Shown here one piece after another: positions 1-8,626 of a stretch of DNA of 64,000 bases; the stretch's first letter is position 1; each line of letters begins with the position of its first letter. The notes below the pieces were generated by a model. The model searched no databases. It saw only the letters and a list, made by a program, of their open reading frames with translations, and was not told the DNA's origin. The stretch is taken from assembly GCA_034933305.1 (NCBI GenBank), contig JAYFNU010000008.1, positions 62,001 through 126,000 on the forward strand. The letters are read 5' to 3'. Made by a program: the position numbers and the translations under genes. Source of the DNA: JAYFNU01 sp034933305. Lineage in GTDB: Bacteria > Bacillota > Clostridia > Oscillospirales > Ruminococcaceae.

Positions 1-294
1 GTTGGGCCGCGTGCCGCCGAAAAGGAACGTCGTCGTCCTGTCGAGCCCCTCGGCGCGCACGCGCGCGCAGAAATCGTCGAGCAGCCGGCGGCAGTTCCCG
101 GGCGTCAGGCGGTAGCTCACGGCGGCGTAAAAGGGTTTCTCCGTCCGCAGCGCTTCAAGGAAACGCTCCGGCGGCACCGCCGGGCCGAGAAAGACGGTCT
201 CGCAGCCCTCGCGCGCCGCGAGCTGGAGGAAATGCACCAGACCGCCGATATGCACGCAGTTGCCCAGCGCCGCGCCGATCATCTTTTTCTTCAT
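1..294 (-). CDS. Cobalamin (B12)-binding-domain-like protein, N-terminal part
   Basis: The first 98 codons of a gene that runs off the left edge. It opens MKKKMIGAALGNCVHIGGL, a flavodoxin-like beta strand followed by a CVHIGG turn in the place where B12-binding domains carry DxHxxG. The histidine and the last glycine are kept and the aspartate is a cysteine. The next strand (ETVFLGPAVPPE) and the helix after it fit the Rossmann-like fold of stand-alone cobalamin-binding or corrinoid proteins. The ATG is preceded by GAGGTG at a normal distance. The C-terminal part is not visible, so substrate and partner are unknown. Confidence 0.6.
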   Translation of the reverse strand, partial: MKKKMIGAALGNCVHIGGLVHFLQLAAREGCETVFLGPAVPPERFLEALRTEKPFYAAVSYRLTPGNCRRLLDDFCARVRAEGLDRTTTFLFGGTRPN

Positions 295-506
295 AACGAT
301 CACCTCGCTCCCAGTGTACAGGAAACTTCGTGAAAAAATAAAGGAATCGCGCGAAAAAATCCGCCGCCGATTCTTGTGCAACTTCCACAACCGCCGCCGC
401 GCGCAAAAAAACAAAAAACAGGAAGTGAGAATTCGAGAGCTTTAAAGAGAATAAGCGAGCATTCTGAAGATATGATTTTGTAATCCGAATTTTGGGCGAA
501 AAGGTG

Positions 507-536
507 TTGACACGGCCGCGGGGGGCGTTATATAAT
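507..536 (+). promoter_or_regulatory. Vegetative promoter of rplM-rpsI
   Basis: A perfect -35 TTGACA (507-512) lies 18 nt before a perfect -10 TATAAT (531-536). It sits in the 322-nt gap between the divergent B12-domain gene and rplM. The stretch 295-506 is A-rich and shows nothing else that I can name. Confidence 0.85.
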
Positions 537-540
537 ACAC

Positions 541-600
541 TTCGGCGCCTCCCAAAGCGCCGTATATTTTCAAAAAGCGCCGGAAAATCCGGCGATTATC
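541..600 (+). ncRNA. Structured 5' leader of rplM (candidate L13 autoregulatory leader)
   Basis: Two perfect hairpins follow the promoter. The first pairs 543-548 with 557-562 (CGGCGC/GCGCCG, 8-nt loop). The second pairs 578-584 with 588-594 (CGCCGGA/TCCGGCG, 3-nt loop). The rplM ribosome site GGAGG is at 604-608, just beyond. L13 leaders that bind the ribosomal protein and repress the operon are known in Firmicutes. Assignment to that family is by position and structure only. Confidence 0.45.
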
Positions 601-616
601 AACGGAGGAAACGCAA

Positions 617-1045
617 ATGTCCACGACAATGCAGAAGCCGGAAGCGGTCGAGCGCAAGTGGTACGTGATCGATGCGGCGGGCAAACCGCTGGGCCGCACC
701 GCCGCCACCGCCGCGATACTGCTCCGCGGAAAGAACAAGACCACCTTCACGCCCAACGTCGACTGCGGCGATCACGTCATCATCGTCAACTGCGCCGACG
801 CCGTGCTGACCGGCCGCAAGCTCACCCAGAAGATCTACCGCCACCATTCCGAATGGATCGGCAACATGCGCGAGGTCCAGTACAAGACCCTGATGGCCGA
901 GCGCCCGGAATTCGCGATGACCCTCGCCGTCAAGGGCATGCTGCCCGACAGCGTCATCGGCCGCAAGGCGCTCACGCGTCTTCGCGTCTACCGCGGACCG
1001 GAGCACAAGAACGCCGCCCAGAAACCCGAAGAGTATAAAGGCTGA
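617..1045 (+). CDS. rplM: 50S ribosomal protein L13
   Basis: A 142-residue protein of normal L13 length. It carries the core WYVIDAAGKPLGRTA at the N-terminus, the HHSEWIGNMR segment in the middle and the typical RLRVYRGPEHKNAAQKP tail. L13 is an early-assembling large-subunit protein. The ATG at 617 has GGAGG 8 nt upstream. It is followed after 20 nt by rpsI, the standard rplM-rpsI operon. Confidence 0.98.
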   Translation: MSTTMQKPEAVERKWYVIDAAGKPLGRTAATAAILLRGKNKTTFTPNVDCGDHVIIVNCADAVLTGRKLTQKIYRHHSEWIGNMREVQYKTLMAERPEFAMTLAVKGMLPDSVIGRKALTRLRVYRGPEHKNAAQKPEEYKG

Positions 1046-1065
1046 AGAAAGGAGCGACACACACA

Positions 1066-1464
1066 ATGTACGAGACAAGACCCTTTTTCTACGGCACAGG
1101 CAGAAGAAAGTCCTCCGTCGCTCGCGTTCGCCTTTATAACGGCACGGGCGCCGTCACCATCAACAAGCGCGACATCGACGACTATTTCGGCCTCGAGACC
1201 CTTAAGCTGATCGTCCGCCAGCCGCTCGCCCTGACCAAGAACGACGGCAAGTTCGACATCGTCGTCAGCGTCAACGGCGGCGGCATCTCCGGACAGGCCG
1301 GCGCCATCCGCCACGGCATCGCCCGCGCGCTGCTGCAGTACGACGAGAACCTTCGCGGCGACCTCAAGAAGGCCGGGTTCCTCACCCGCGACCCGAGAAT
1401 GAAGGAGCGCAAGAAGTACGGCCTCAAGGCTGCCCGTCGCGCGCCGCAGTTCAGCAAGCGCTGA
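1066..1464 (+). CDS. rpsI: 30S ribosomal protein S9
   Basis: A 132-residue protein, normal length for S9. It shows the family start FFYGTGRRKSSVARVRL, the conserved NGGGISGQAGAIRHGIARAL centre and the basic tail KKYGLKAARRAPQFSKR, which reaches the ribosomal P site. GAAAGGAG precedes the ATG. It is co-transcribed with rplM and ends in a strong intrinsic terminator. Confidence 0.98.
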   Translation: MYETRPFFYGTGRRKSSVARVRLYNGTGAVTINKRDIDDYFGLETLKLIVRQPLALTKNDGKFDIVVSVNGGGISGQAGAIRHGIARALLQYDENLRGDLKKAGFLTRDPRMKERKKYGLKAARRAPQFSKR

Positions 1465-1478
1465 TTACCAGTCAAAAC

Positions 1479-1572
1479 CCGAAAAACCCCGAAGCCGTCT
1501 GGCTTTCGGGGTTTTTTCTTTTGACGGGGCCTGACATAAGTAGTTCCTGTCCGGTCCGTTTTTTATAGGCTG
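1479..1572 (+). repeat. Imperfect direct repeat, copy A (terminator plus about 55 nt)
   Basis: This stretch after rpsI is nearly repeated at 8495-8587. Both copies start with the same 19 nt, share a 25-nt identical block covering the second terminator arm, the T-run and TTGACGGGG, then continue with a diverged but alignable tail that ends in TTTTTAT and GCTG. The two copies bracket the signalling island. Confidence 0.8.
1482..1519 (+). terminator. Intrinsic terminator of rplM-rpsI
   Basis: CCCCGAAGCC (1487-1496) pairs with GGCTTTCGGGG (1501-1511, one bulged T) across a GTCT loop, flanked by A-run and TTTTTT. It is a classical bidirectional-looking rho-independent terminator. Confidence 0.9.
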
Positions 1573-1678
1573 CGGCAGGCCCTTTTATCGCTTGCCGTTT
1601 TTATTCCCGGAATGCCGAACGCCGCGGGGCGGGTGTGCGCTTATTGCATAATTATTAGCGGATTTGTGAAAGTAAATC

Positions 1679-1707
1679 TTGTATTATTTATAACCGGATG
1701 ATATTCT
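1679..1707 (+). promoter_or_regulatory. Promoter of the TetR gene, in an AT-rich gap
   Basis: TTGTAT (1679-1684), a 17-nt spacer and TATTCT (1702-1707). The 440-nt gap 1465-1904 holds the rpsI terminator repeat, this promoter and a leader of about 190 nt. The frame is open back to a TTG at 1722 behind AAGGAA, but the extra 61 residues look random and lie outside the TetR fold, so I do not count them as coding. Confidence 0.5.
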
Positions 1708-1904
1708 AATAAGGAATCAGCTTGGCTGTGTACAGGTCGAAGAGGTCCTCCTGCCGTACACTTTTCCGCCGATGGATGCGGTATAGATGTTGCTTCCCTT
1801 TCAGCTCCAGGCCGGGAGTCGTCCCTTTCCGGCAGGCAGAAACGGAAGGCACTTTCGTCTTATCTTTCATAGTTTACGAATTACGCAAGAACGGGAGGCG
1901 CATC

Positions 1905-2555
1905 GTGGCAAATGAAATGGTCCGCCAGATGAATATTCAGAATGCCCTTCAGCAGGCCATGGAGCTTTTTACTGAAAACGGCATTGAAAACACATCCATG
2001 GAAATGATTGCGCGGGCGTCCGGTCTGACGCTGCGGTCCATACAGAAATACTTCCACACCAGAAACGATCTGTATGTTTCGCTGTTAAAAAGAAGCTATG
2101 CCCTTGAACTCGAAGAAATGAAGGATCTGTTCGGGTCGCAGGGATATCAAAGCGAAACCGGCGCCGGGCGGGTCATGGCCATCATTTCGGCATCCCTTCG
2201 CGAGGCGATCGAACACGCCGACACGGTATTCTGCACTGTTCAGATGCAGCACATCCTCAGCCGGACGGCGGACAAAGAGAACCCGGCACAGCTGACCGGG
2301 AACTGGCTGTATCTGATGGATCGGCTGAAAAGCGCCTTCGACGCAGGCATTGCGGACGGTTCCATAAGCCAGGCAACGGAGAACGAACTGATCGATGTGC
2401 ATACGATCATGCTGGCCCTGATCGGGATCCATGAGCAGGTGGCGTACGCCTTGACAAACACGACACTGCACACATTATTCTCCCCCGAAGAAACCGTTAA
2501 AAAGTATATCCGGCAAATGGAGGCGCTGATGAGTCCCCAAAAGGGGCAGAACTGA
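1905..2555 (+). CDS. TetR/AcrR family transcriptional regulator
   Basis: 216 residues, ordinary for TetR. The N-terminal helix-turn-helix is clear: AMELFTENGIENTSMEMIARASGLTLRSIQKYFHTRNDLY (about residues 16-58), with the YF..KNDL-type signature of the recognition helix. The C-terminal half is helical and not assignable to a ligand. GTG at 1905 was chosen because GGGAGG lies 6 nt upstream and it starts exactly at the domain. It precedes the diguanylate cyclase and kinase genes by 183 nt and probably regulates them; the ligand is unknown. Confidence 0.85.
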   Translation: MANEMVRQMNIQNALQQAMELFTENGIENTSMEMIARASGLTLRSIQKYFHTRNDLYVSLLKRSYALELEEMKDLFGSQGYQSETGAGRVMAIISASLREAIEHADTVFCTVQMQHILSRTADKENPAQLTGNWLYLMDRLKSAFDAGIADGSISQATENELIDVHTIMLALIGIHEQVAYALTNTTLHTLFSPEETVKKYIRQMEALMSPQKGQN

Positions 2556-2738
2556 CAGCCGGCTGCCGGGCGGATTGTGCCGTCGGTTTTCGGCGCGCCG
2601 GCCGGCGGGAGCGGAAAAACCCGAAACTGCGCGCAGCCGCGGAAGGGCAGCGGAACGCCCGGCCATTCCCGGCGGCGAAAGCCCCGCTCTGTTTTGTTTT
2701 ATATGTCTGCGCAAGATCTGTGAACGGAGGAAATCGAT

Positions 2739-5657
2739 ATGATCCTCAGGACCCTTTCACCCAAGCTCAGAAAGTGCGCGCGGATTCTGGCGCCGCTTCT
2801 GACAGTGCTGCTTCTTGTGCTTCCCGCGCTTCCTGCCCGTGCGGCCGGCAGGATCTCCATCTCGATGTGGGTCTATCCGATCGGCGACTTCAGCGACCCG
2901 GATACGGTCAACGGCTTCGTCCGGGCGTTTGAAAAGCAAAACCCGGGGATCTCCGTGAGCGTGGATTACCTCGATTATCAGGACGGCGACGATCAGGTCA
3001 GCGCCGCGCTTTCCGCCGGGACCGCGCCCGACGTGGTGATGGAGGGCCCGGAGCGGCTCGTTGAAAACTGGGGCGCGAAGGGGGCCATGGAGGATCTTTC
3101 GGATCTGTGGACTGCTTCGGCGCGCAGCGACATCGGCGCAAGCGGGAGCTACATCGAGGATGCCTGCCGCGGTGCGGACGGCAGCTACTATGAATATCCG
3201 CTGTGCATGACGGCGCACTGCATGGCGATCAACTACGAGATGTTCGAAAAGGCCGGCGCGCTGCAGTATCTGGACACAGCGCACCGGACATGGACAACGC
3301 AGGATTTCTTTAAGGCCTGCCGGGCGCTGGCGGATTCCGGGCTCTGCCGGACGCCGGGCGTCATTTACTGCGGCGGCCAGGGCGGCGACCAGGGCACCCG
3401 CGCCCTCGTCACGAACCTGTACGGCGCGCATTTCACCAATGCATCCCATACGGAATATACGATCAACAGCCCGGTCGGCGTGAAGACGCTGGCGGCGCTG
3501 AAGACGGCAACGGAGCAGGGATTGCTCGACTATGACGCCGGCATGCAGGCCGCGGGCGAGCTGAAGCTTTTCACCGGCGGCGACACGGCGATGACCTTTG
3601 CCTGGAATCCGTCCAACGCGAGCAGCTATGCCAGCGACGTGGATTTCACCCCTTTCGCGATGACCTTCCCGACCGACCAGGACAAGCCCGCTCTCTGCGG
3701 CGGGATCTGGGGCTTCGGCATTTTCAAAAGCGGCGACGGCGCCCGTGTCGAAGCGGCAAAGAAATGGATCCGGTTCCTGTGTGACGACGAACAGCAGGGG
3801 CGCGAAAGCGTGTGGGCCTCGAAGGTGTTTCCGGTCCGCGCCTCCTTCTCGGATGTTTATGGCGGCACCCGGGAAGAGCGGCGGATGGCGGTGTACCGCG
3901 ACATGCTGCAGTACGTCGGCGATTACGACAATGTGACCCCGGGCTGGGCGGCGCAGCGGACGGTGTGGTGGAACATGCTGCAGCAGGTCTTCAGCGGGAC
4001 CGATCCGCAGAAGGCCGCCGACTGGTATACGGATATCGCGAACGGCGCGATCGGCGGAACGAAGCAGAAGCCGGCGGCAGTCTCCGCAGACGCAGTAAAA
4101 AGAGTTCTTTTCATCAGCTCTTATTCCCTCAACGACGCCACCGTCCGCAAACAGATCGACGGCATACAGGATGCGCTGGGAAACGACGCCTTCCTTCATT
4201 TTGAATTCATGGATTCCGAATCGCTCAGCGACGACGACTATGTGGCGAGATTCTATCAGTACATCGTCTATAAATATTCGCATCTGGACGGCCTTGGGGC
4301 GGTCATCGTCGGTGATGACAACGCCCTTCAGCTGGTCATCCGCTATCAAAACGATTTTTTCCACGGCATTCCGGTGATCTATGAGTCGGTGTGGAGCCGG
4401 ACGCTGGCCGAGCTTGCGGATTCCCTGGGCATGACGGGCGTTCTGGGCCACAATACGATCATGGACAATCTTGACCTCGCCGTGAAACTGAATCCGGGCG
4501 CGGCCCGGATCCTGGCCATATCCGATCAGAGCGCGGTGGGCCATGCCCTGACCGCGCGCCTGAAGGCCATTCGAAGCCGGTACGCACCCATGGATGTCGA
4601 GATCCTCGACACCTCCCGGCTGTCCGCTTCGGAAATCGCCGAAAAGCTGGAGGCGGCGGACGGACAAACCATCCTTCTTTTGCTGAGCTTCACGTGTGAC
4701 GCCGGCGGAACGCCCTACACCGAGCAGAAATCCATCGGCTTCATCACGTCCCACGCAAAAACTGCGGTCTATACGCTGAACTGGCTGGGGAACGGAAGTC
4801 TCGGCGGGGTTGAGGCAGATGCGGCCGAGACCGGCCGGCGGGCCGGCGTGCTGGCCGTTGATTTTCTGAACGGCTCGGTCCCCGCTGCGGTTCAGCAGTC
4901 CTCCGACAGCATCCCGACCGCGACCTCGATCGACCTTGCGGTGCTGCACAAGTACGGGATGAGCCGGTTCAGTCTGCCGAAGGATACGGTCCTCTACAAC
5001 GACCTCAACAGCCGGGCCAGGGTCATCCTCATTATCGCCGTGCTTTGCTGCGGCATTCTGCTCCTTTGCCTGCTGCTGGTGCGTTTCAGAAAGGAGCGCA
5101 GCCGCATCCTGAAAAGGGAAAATGAGCTCCAGAAAACCAGCGTCCTTCTGAAAACAGAAGCGGAGATCGACGCTCTTACGCAGATCGGGAACCGGAGATT
5201 GTTTGAACGGGAACTGCTGCGCACGATTCAGGCAAAGCGGCCGTTCACGCTCTATATTATCGACATCGATGATTTCAAAAAAATCAACGACACCTTCGGG
5301 CATCCGGCGGGAGACGCCGTCCTGCAGGAAACGGGGCGCCGTCTGAACGCCCTGAAAACCAGAGCTTTCGTGCCGTACCGCTACGGCGGAGACGAATTTG
5401 CGGTCATGGAATTCTCCGAAAATGCGTCCGCTTCCGGCGATGCCGGGCCGGAGATCCAAAAGCTGTTCCTCCCGGAGGTCGTCTCGCAGAACAGACGGAT
5501 CCAGGTCCACGTCAGCCTGGGCAGCGCTGACTACCCGGAGGATGCGGCCAATCCGGAAGAATTGATCCACAATGCGGACAAGGCGCTGTATCTTGCAAAA
5601 ACCAGCGGAAAGGGCAAGGCTGTCAGGCACTGCGAGCGGAACGTGAGCAGGCTGTAG
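2739..5657 (+). CDS. Membrane diguanylate cyclase with two extracytoplasmic binding-protein domains
   Basis: A 972-residue fusion. Residues 1-36 are a signal/anchor sequence. About 37-435 read as a family-1 sugar-type solute-binding protein (ISMWVYPIGDF, TAPDVVMEGPERLVENW, GGIWGFGIF). About 450-745 form a second periplasmic-binding-like domain (VLFISSYSLNDATVRKQIDG, VIVGDDNALQLVI). A membrane helix lies near 764-785, then a GGDEF domain with DALTQIGNRR and the active-site GGDEF at 883-887. The RxxD inhibitory site five residues before GGDEF is not present. It should make c-di-GMP in response to an external ligand. ATG 2739 has GGAGG. Its stop is 14 nt before the start of the kinase gene, so the two are one operon. 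Confidence 0.9.
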   Translation: MILRTLSPKLRKCARILAPLLTVLLLVLPALPARAAGRISISMWVYPIGDFSDPDTVNGFVRAFEKQNPGISVSVDYLDYQDGDDQVSAALSAGTAPDVVMEGPERLVENWGAKGAMEDLSDLWTASARSDIGASGSYIEDACRGADGSYYEYPLCMTAHCMAINYEMFEKAGALQYLDTAHRTWTTQDFFKACRALADSGLCRTPGVIYCGGQGGDQGTRALVTNLYGAHFTNASHTEYTINSPVGVKTLAALKTATEQGLLDYDAGMQAAGELKLFTGGDTAMTFAWNPSNASSYASDVDFTPFAMTFPTDQDKPALCGGIWGFGIFKSGDGARVEAAKKWIRFLCDDEQQGRESVWASKVFPVRASFSDVYGGTREERRMAVYRDMLQYVGDYDNVTPGWAAQRTVWWNMLQQVFSGTDPQKAADWYTDIANGAIGGTKQKPAAVSADAVKRVLFISSYSLNDATVRKQIDGIQDALGNDAFLHFEFMDSESLSDDDYVARFYQYIVYKYSHLDGLGAVIVGDDNALQLVIRYQNDFFHGIPVIYESVWSRTLAELADSLGMTGVLGHNTIMDNLDLAVKLNPGAARILAISDQSAVGHALTARLKAIRSRYAPMDVEILDTSRLSASEIAEKLEAADGQTILLLLSFTCDAGGTPYTEQKSIGFITSHAKTAVYTLNWLGNGSLGGVEADAAETGRRAGVLAVDFLNGSVPAAVQQSSDSIPTATSIDLAVLHKYGMSRFSLPKDTVLYNDLNSRARVILIIAVLCCGILLLCLLLVRFRKERSRILKRENELQKTSVLLKTEAEIDALTQIGNRRLFERELLRTIQAKRPFTLYIIDIDDFKKINDTFGHPAGDAVLQETGRRLNALKTRAFVPYRYGGDEFAVMEFSENASASGDAGPEIQKLFLPEVVSQNRRIQVHVSLGSADYPEDAANPEELIHNADKALYLAKTSGKGKAVRHCERNVSRL

Positions 5658-5671
5658 AAGAGGATGACACT

Positions 5672-8490
5672 ATGAAACGAAGGATACCTGCTTTAAAAAT
5701 GATCGCCTGCTTTTCGGCGGGATATGCCTGACGGTGCAGGCGGCTTTCCCGGTCTTTGCGCAGGAGAGCGGGCGGCAAACGGTCAGGGTCGCCGTTCTGA
5801 ACCACTCCAACTATGCAAATCAGGACGCTTCCGGGGAATGGAGCGGACTGGACGTCGAGTGCATGATCAGCATCGCGCAGAAAGCCGGATTTGATCTGCA
5901 GTTTATCGATTCGACCACCGATCCGGATTACCTCGGCGGCCTTGACGACGGCAGATACGATATCGTCGCGGATGTCGTCGAAACGCCGGAAAGGGCGCGC
6001 GAATACCTCTTCACCGAGGAAGCGATCGGCACCACGAACAGTACGATGGCGGTGCGCGCCGACGACGACCGATGGGACTACGGGAATATCGAGCAGATCT
6101 CGCAAATGAAGGTCGGCGTGATCGCATCCTATGCCTACAACGCCGCTTTCCGCGCATGGTGCGCCGAGCATGACGTCGCGCCCGAAATAACGGAATACCG
6201 GGATATCGAGCAGATGACCGCCGCGCTGCTGGACAAGCAGATCGACGCGGAGGTGTACACGGCCGTTTACAGCGCCGATGATCCGGCGGGGCTGCGCACG
6301 GTCATGAAGCTTCTCCCGGAAACCTTCTATTACGCGTTCCGCCTCGACAACACGGAGCTGAAAAACAAGGTGGACGATGCGCTGGCGCAGCTTCTCGCCA
6401 CAAATCCGAACTTCCTGACGGATCTGAAAAACAAATACGAAGAAAAATTCAGCGTGAACGATCTCCCGTTTTCGGCGGCCGAAAAAGAGTACATAGCCGC
6501 GCATCCGCAGCTGACCATCGCCGTGATACGGGGCGACGCGCCTTATTACATCGAAAACGCCGACGGAAGCGCCGGAGGTATCTTCCCGGATTATTACGCG
6601 CTGGTCGCGGAAAATACCGGCTTCCGGTTCCGGTACGTCGCGTACGACACACAGCAGGACGCTATTTCGGCCGTAAAAAGCGGCGAGGCGGACATTCTGG
6701 GCGTTTACAGCGGCGGGATCATATCGTCCCGGAAGGATGGCCTTGTGCTGACGGACACCATCGCGGCGCTCAACAGCATTCTGCTGACGAAATCCGGGCC
6801 CGGTTCGGCCCCGATCAAAAGCATCGCCGTCAAGCTGCGCGCGCTCGGCTCCCTTTCCGAAAGCATCGCCCAGACGTTTCCGGACGCGGAGCTTAAGGAA
6901 TACGAGAACGCCGAGGCCTGCCGCGGCGCCCTTGAGCGCGGTGAGGTGTCCGCTGTGCTGATCGGTCTTCCCAGCGCTACCTGGATCATCAATCAGACCA
7001 ATTCAAGCACCTACGACATCCGCCCCGTGGCGGGCGCAGTTTCAAACATGTGCGGCGCCGTCAGCAGCGACGATCTGATCCTCTGTTCCATTCTGAACAA
7101 GCGCATCGCCGTTACCAAAATCAGCTTTTCCGGAATCGCGGCAAAGGACACTCTTCCGAAAAACGACCTGAGGACAACGATCGCGCGCATTCCGCCCACT
7201 TGGACGATCCTCATATTTTCCGTGCTGCTGTGGCTGGTCCTGTTTTTGGTTTGGACCATGATCTTGCTCCGCCGGCGCCAGAAGGAGCGCACGGCCGTAC
7301 TGACCGCGCAGGCGGAAACGGAGCAGCAGAAGCTGCAGGTGGAGACGATCAAACAAAATGCGGAGAAGCGGAACCGCTTTTTTGCCAACATCAGCCACGA
7401 CATGCGCACGCCGCTCAATGCCGTGATCGGCTTTTCGAATCTTGCCGAGAGCGAGGACGATCCCGGCCGAAAAAATGAGTACATCGCAAAAATCCGGACC
7501 TCGGGTCAGCTGCTGAATTCTCTGATCGACGATACGCTGACGCTTTCCAAGGCGAACAGCGGCAAATTCGAACTTCACCCGGAAGCGATTTCCACGGAGA
7601 AGGTCGGCAAGGTGATCATAGAGACGATCCGTTTTGCGGCGGAAAAGAAGAACATCACGCTTTCCGTCGACAAATCGGGCTACCGCCCGCGCGTGATCTT
7701 CGCGGATGAGCTGTACCTTCAGAAACTTTTCCTGAACATCTTGTCCAACGCCGTCAAATATACGCCGCCGGGCGGTCACGTGTGGATCGGGATCTGGGAC
7801 GAGCCCGGGGAATCCGGCGATCCGACGCTGTGCTTTTCGATAAGGGATGACGGGATCGGCATATCCGCAGAATTTCTCCCGCATTTTTTCGAGCCCTTCA
7901 GCCAGGAAAAACGCCCGGGCTATGAATCCGTGGGAACAGGGCTCGGGCTGTCGATCGTCAAACAGCTCGTCGACCTGATGGGCGGGGCGATCGAAGTGCA
8001 CAGCGAGATCGATAAAGGCACGGAATTCATTGTTCGCCTTCAATTCCGGGAAGCTTCGGACGGCCCCGCAAAAGCGGAGGAAACGGCATCGCCTTCCGCG
8101 GCGGGCCTGAACGGCAGAAGGATTCTTCTGTGCGAGGACAACGAGCTGAACCGGGAGATTGCCGTCACTCTGCTGACAGCGCACAGCATGATCGTCGAGA
8201 CCGCCGCGAACGGGCAGGAAGGCGTCCGGATGTTCCTCGCCTCCGCGCAGGGAGCATTCGACGCGATCCTGATGGATCTGCGCATGCCCGTGATGGACGG
8301 CATCACGGCTGCCGAAACGATACGCGGACTCGATCGAAAGGACGCAGGGACCGTGCCCATCATCGCCATGACGGCGGATGCTTTCGCCGACGATGTTCAG
8401 AAGTGCCTCGCCGCCGGGATGAACGGACATCTTGCGAAACCGATCGATCCGAAAAAGCTCTTTCAAACGCTGCTGCGCTGTATGCCTTAA
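5672..8490 (+). CDS. Hybrid histidine kinase with two extracytoplasmic SBP_bac_3 domains; signal peptide in another frame
   Basis: The frame from GTG 5734 gives 918 residues: an SBP_bac_3-type domain (about 18-235), a second one (about 250-475), a membrane helix (about 490-512), HisKA with H555 in NISHDMRTPLNAVIGF, an ATPase domain (DDGIGIS, GTGLGLS) and a receiver with D848 in LMDLRMPVMDG. Starting at 5734 cuts the signal peptide in half. A good start, ATG 5672 behind AGAGGA, encodes MKRRIPALK and then leaves frame, stopping at TGA 5729. A -1 shift at T TTA AAA (5692-5698) joins it to NDRLLFGGICLTVQAAFPVFA, a complete signal peptide, for a 939-residue product. So this is either a frameshifted or phase-variable gene, a recoded gene, or a sequencing error of one A. 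Confidence 0.85.
5692..5698 (+). other. Slippery heptamer T TTA AAA at the kinase signal-peptide frameshift
   Basis: In the frame of ATG 5672 the codons are TTA (5693-5695) and AAA (5696-5698) preceded by T, which matches the X XXY YYZ rule for -1 slippage. The shifted codon is AAT at 5698-5700, and the new frame is open to 8490. The same result would follow from one A added to the A5 run at 5695-5699. Confidence 0.5.
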
Positions 8491-8494
8491 GATA

Positions 8495-8587
8495 CCGAAA
8501 AACCCCGAAGCCGGACGGCTTCGGGGTTTTTTCTTTTGACGGGGTCCTGCACAAGTCGTTCCCGCCCGACCCACTTTTTATGTGCTG
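8495..8587 (+). repeat. Imperfect direct repeat, copy B
   Basis: Second copy of the 1479-1572 element, immediately after the hybrid kinase stop codon. Its terminator hairpin is perfect here, where copy A has a bulged T. Confidence 0.8.
8499..8532 (+). terminator. Intrinsic terminator of the sensor operon
   Basis: AACCCCGAAGCC pairs with GGCTTCGGGGTT across GGAC, followed by TTTTTTCTTTT. It begins 8 nt after the kinase stop. Confidence 0.92.
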
Positions 8588-8626
8588 ACGATGGGAAGCG
8601 TTTTAAAAACAGGTGCGCGCCGGGAT

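Noticed and set aside
1722..1904. N-terminal extension of the TetR protein from a TTG at 1722
   Set aside because: The 61 extra residues are cysteine- and arginine-rich without family support, while GTG 1905 has a better ribosome site and starts the domain.
2757..5630. A 957-codon open frame on the minus strand
   Set aside because: It mirrors the cyclase gene, has arginine- and valine-rich composition, no ribosome site and no domain.
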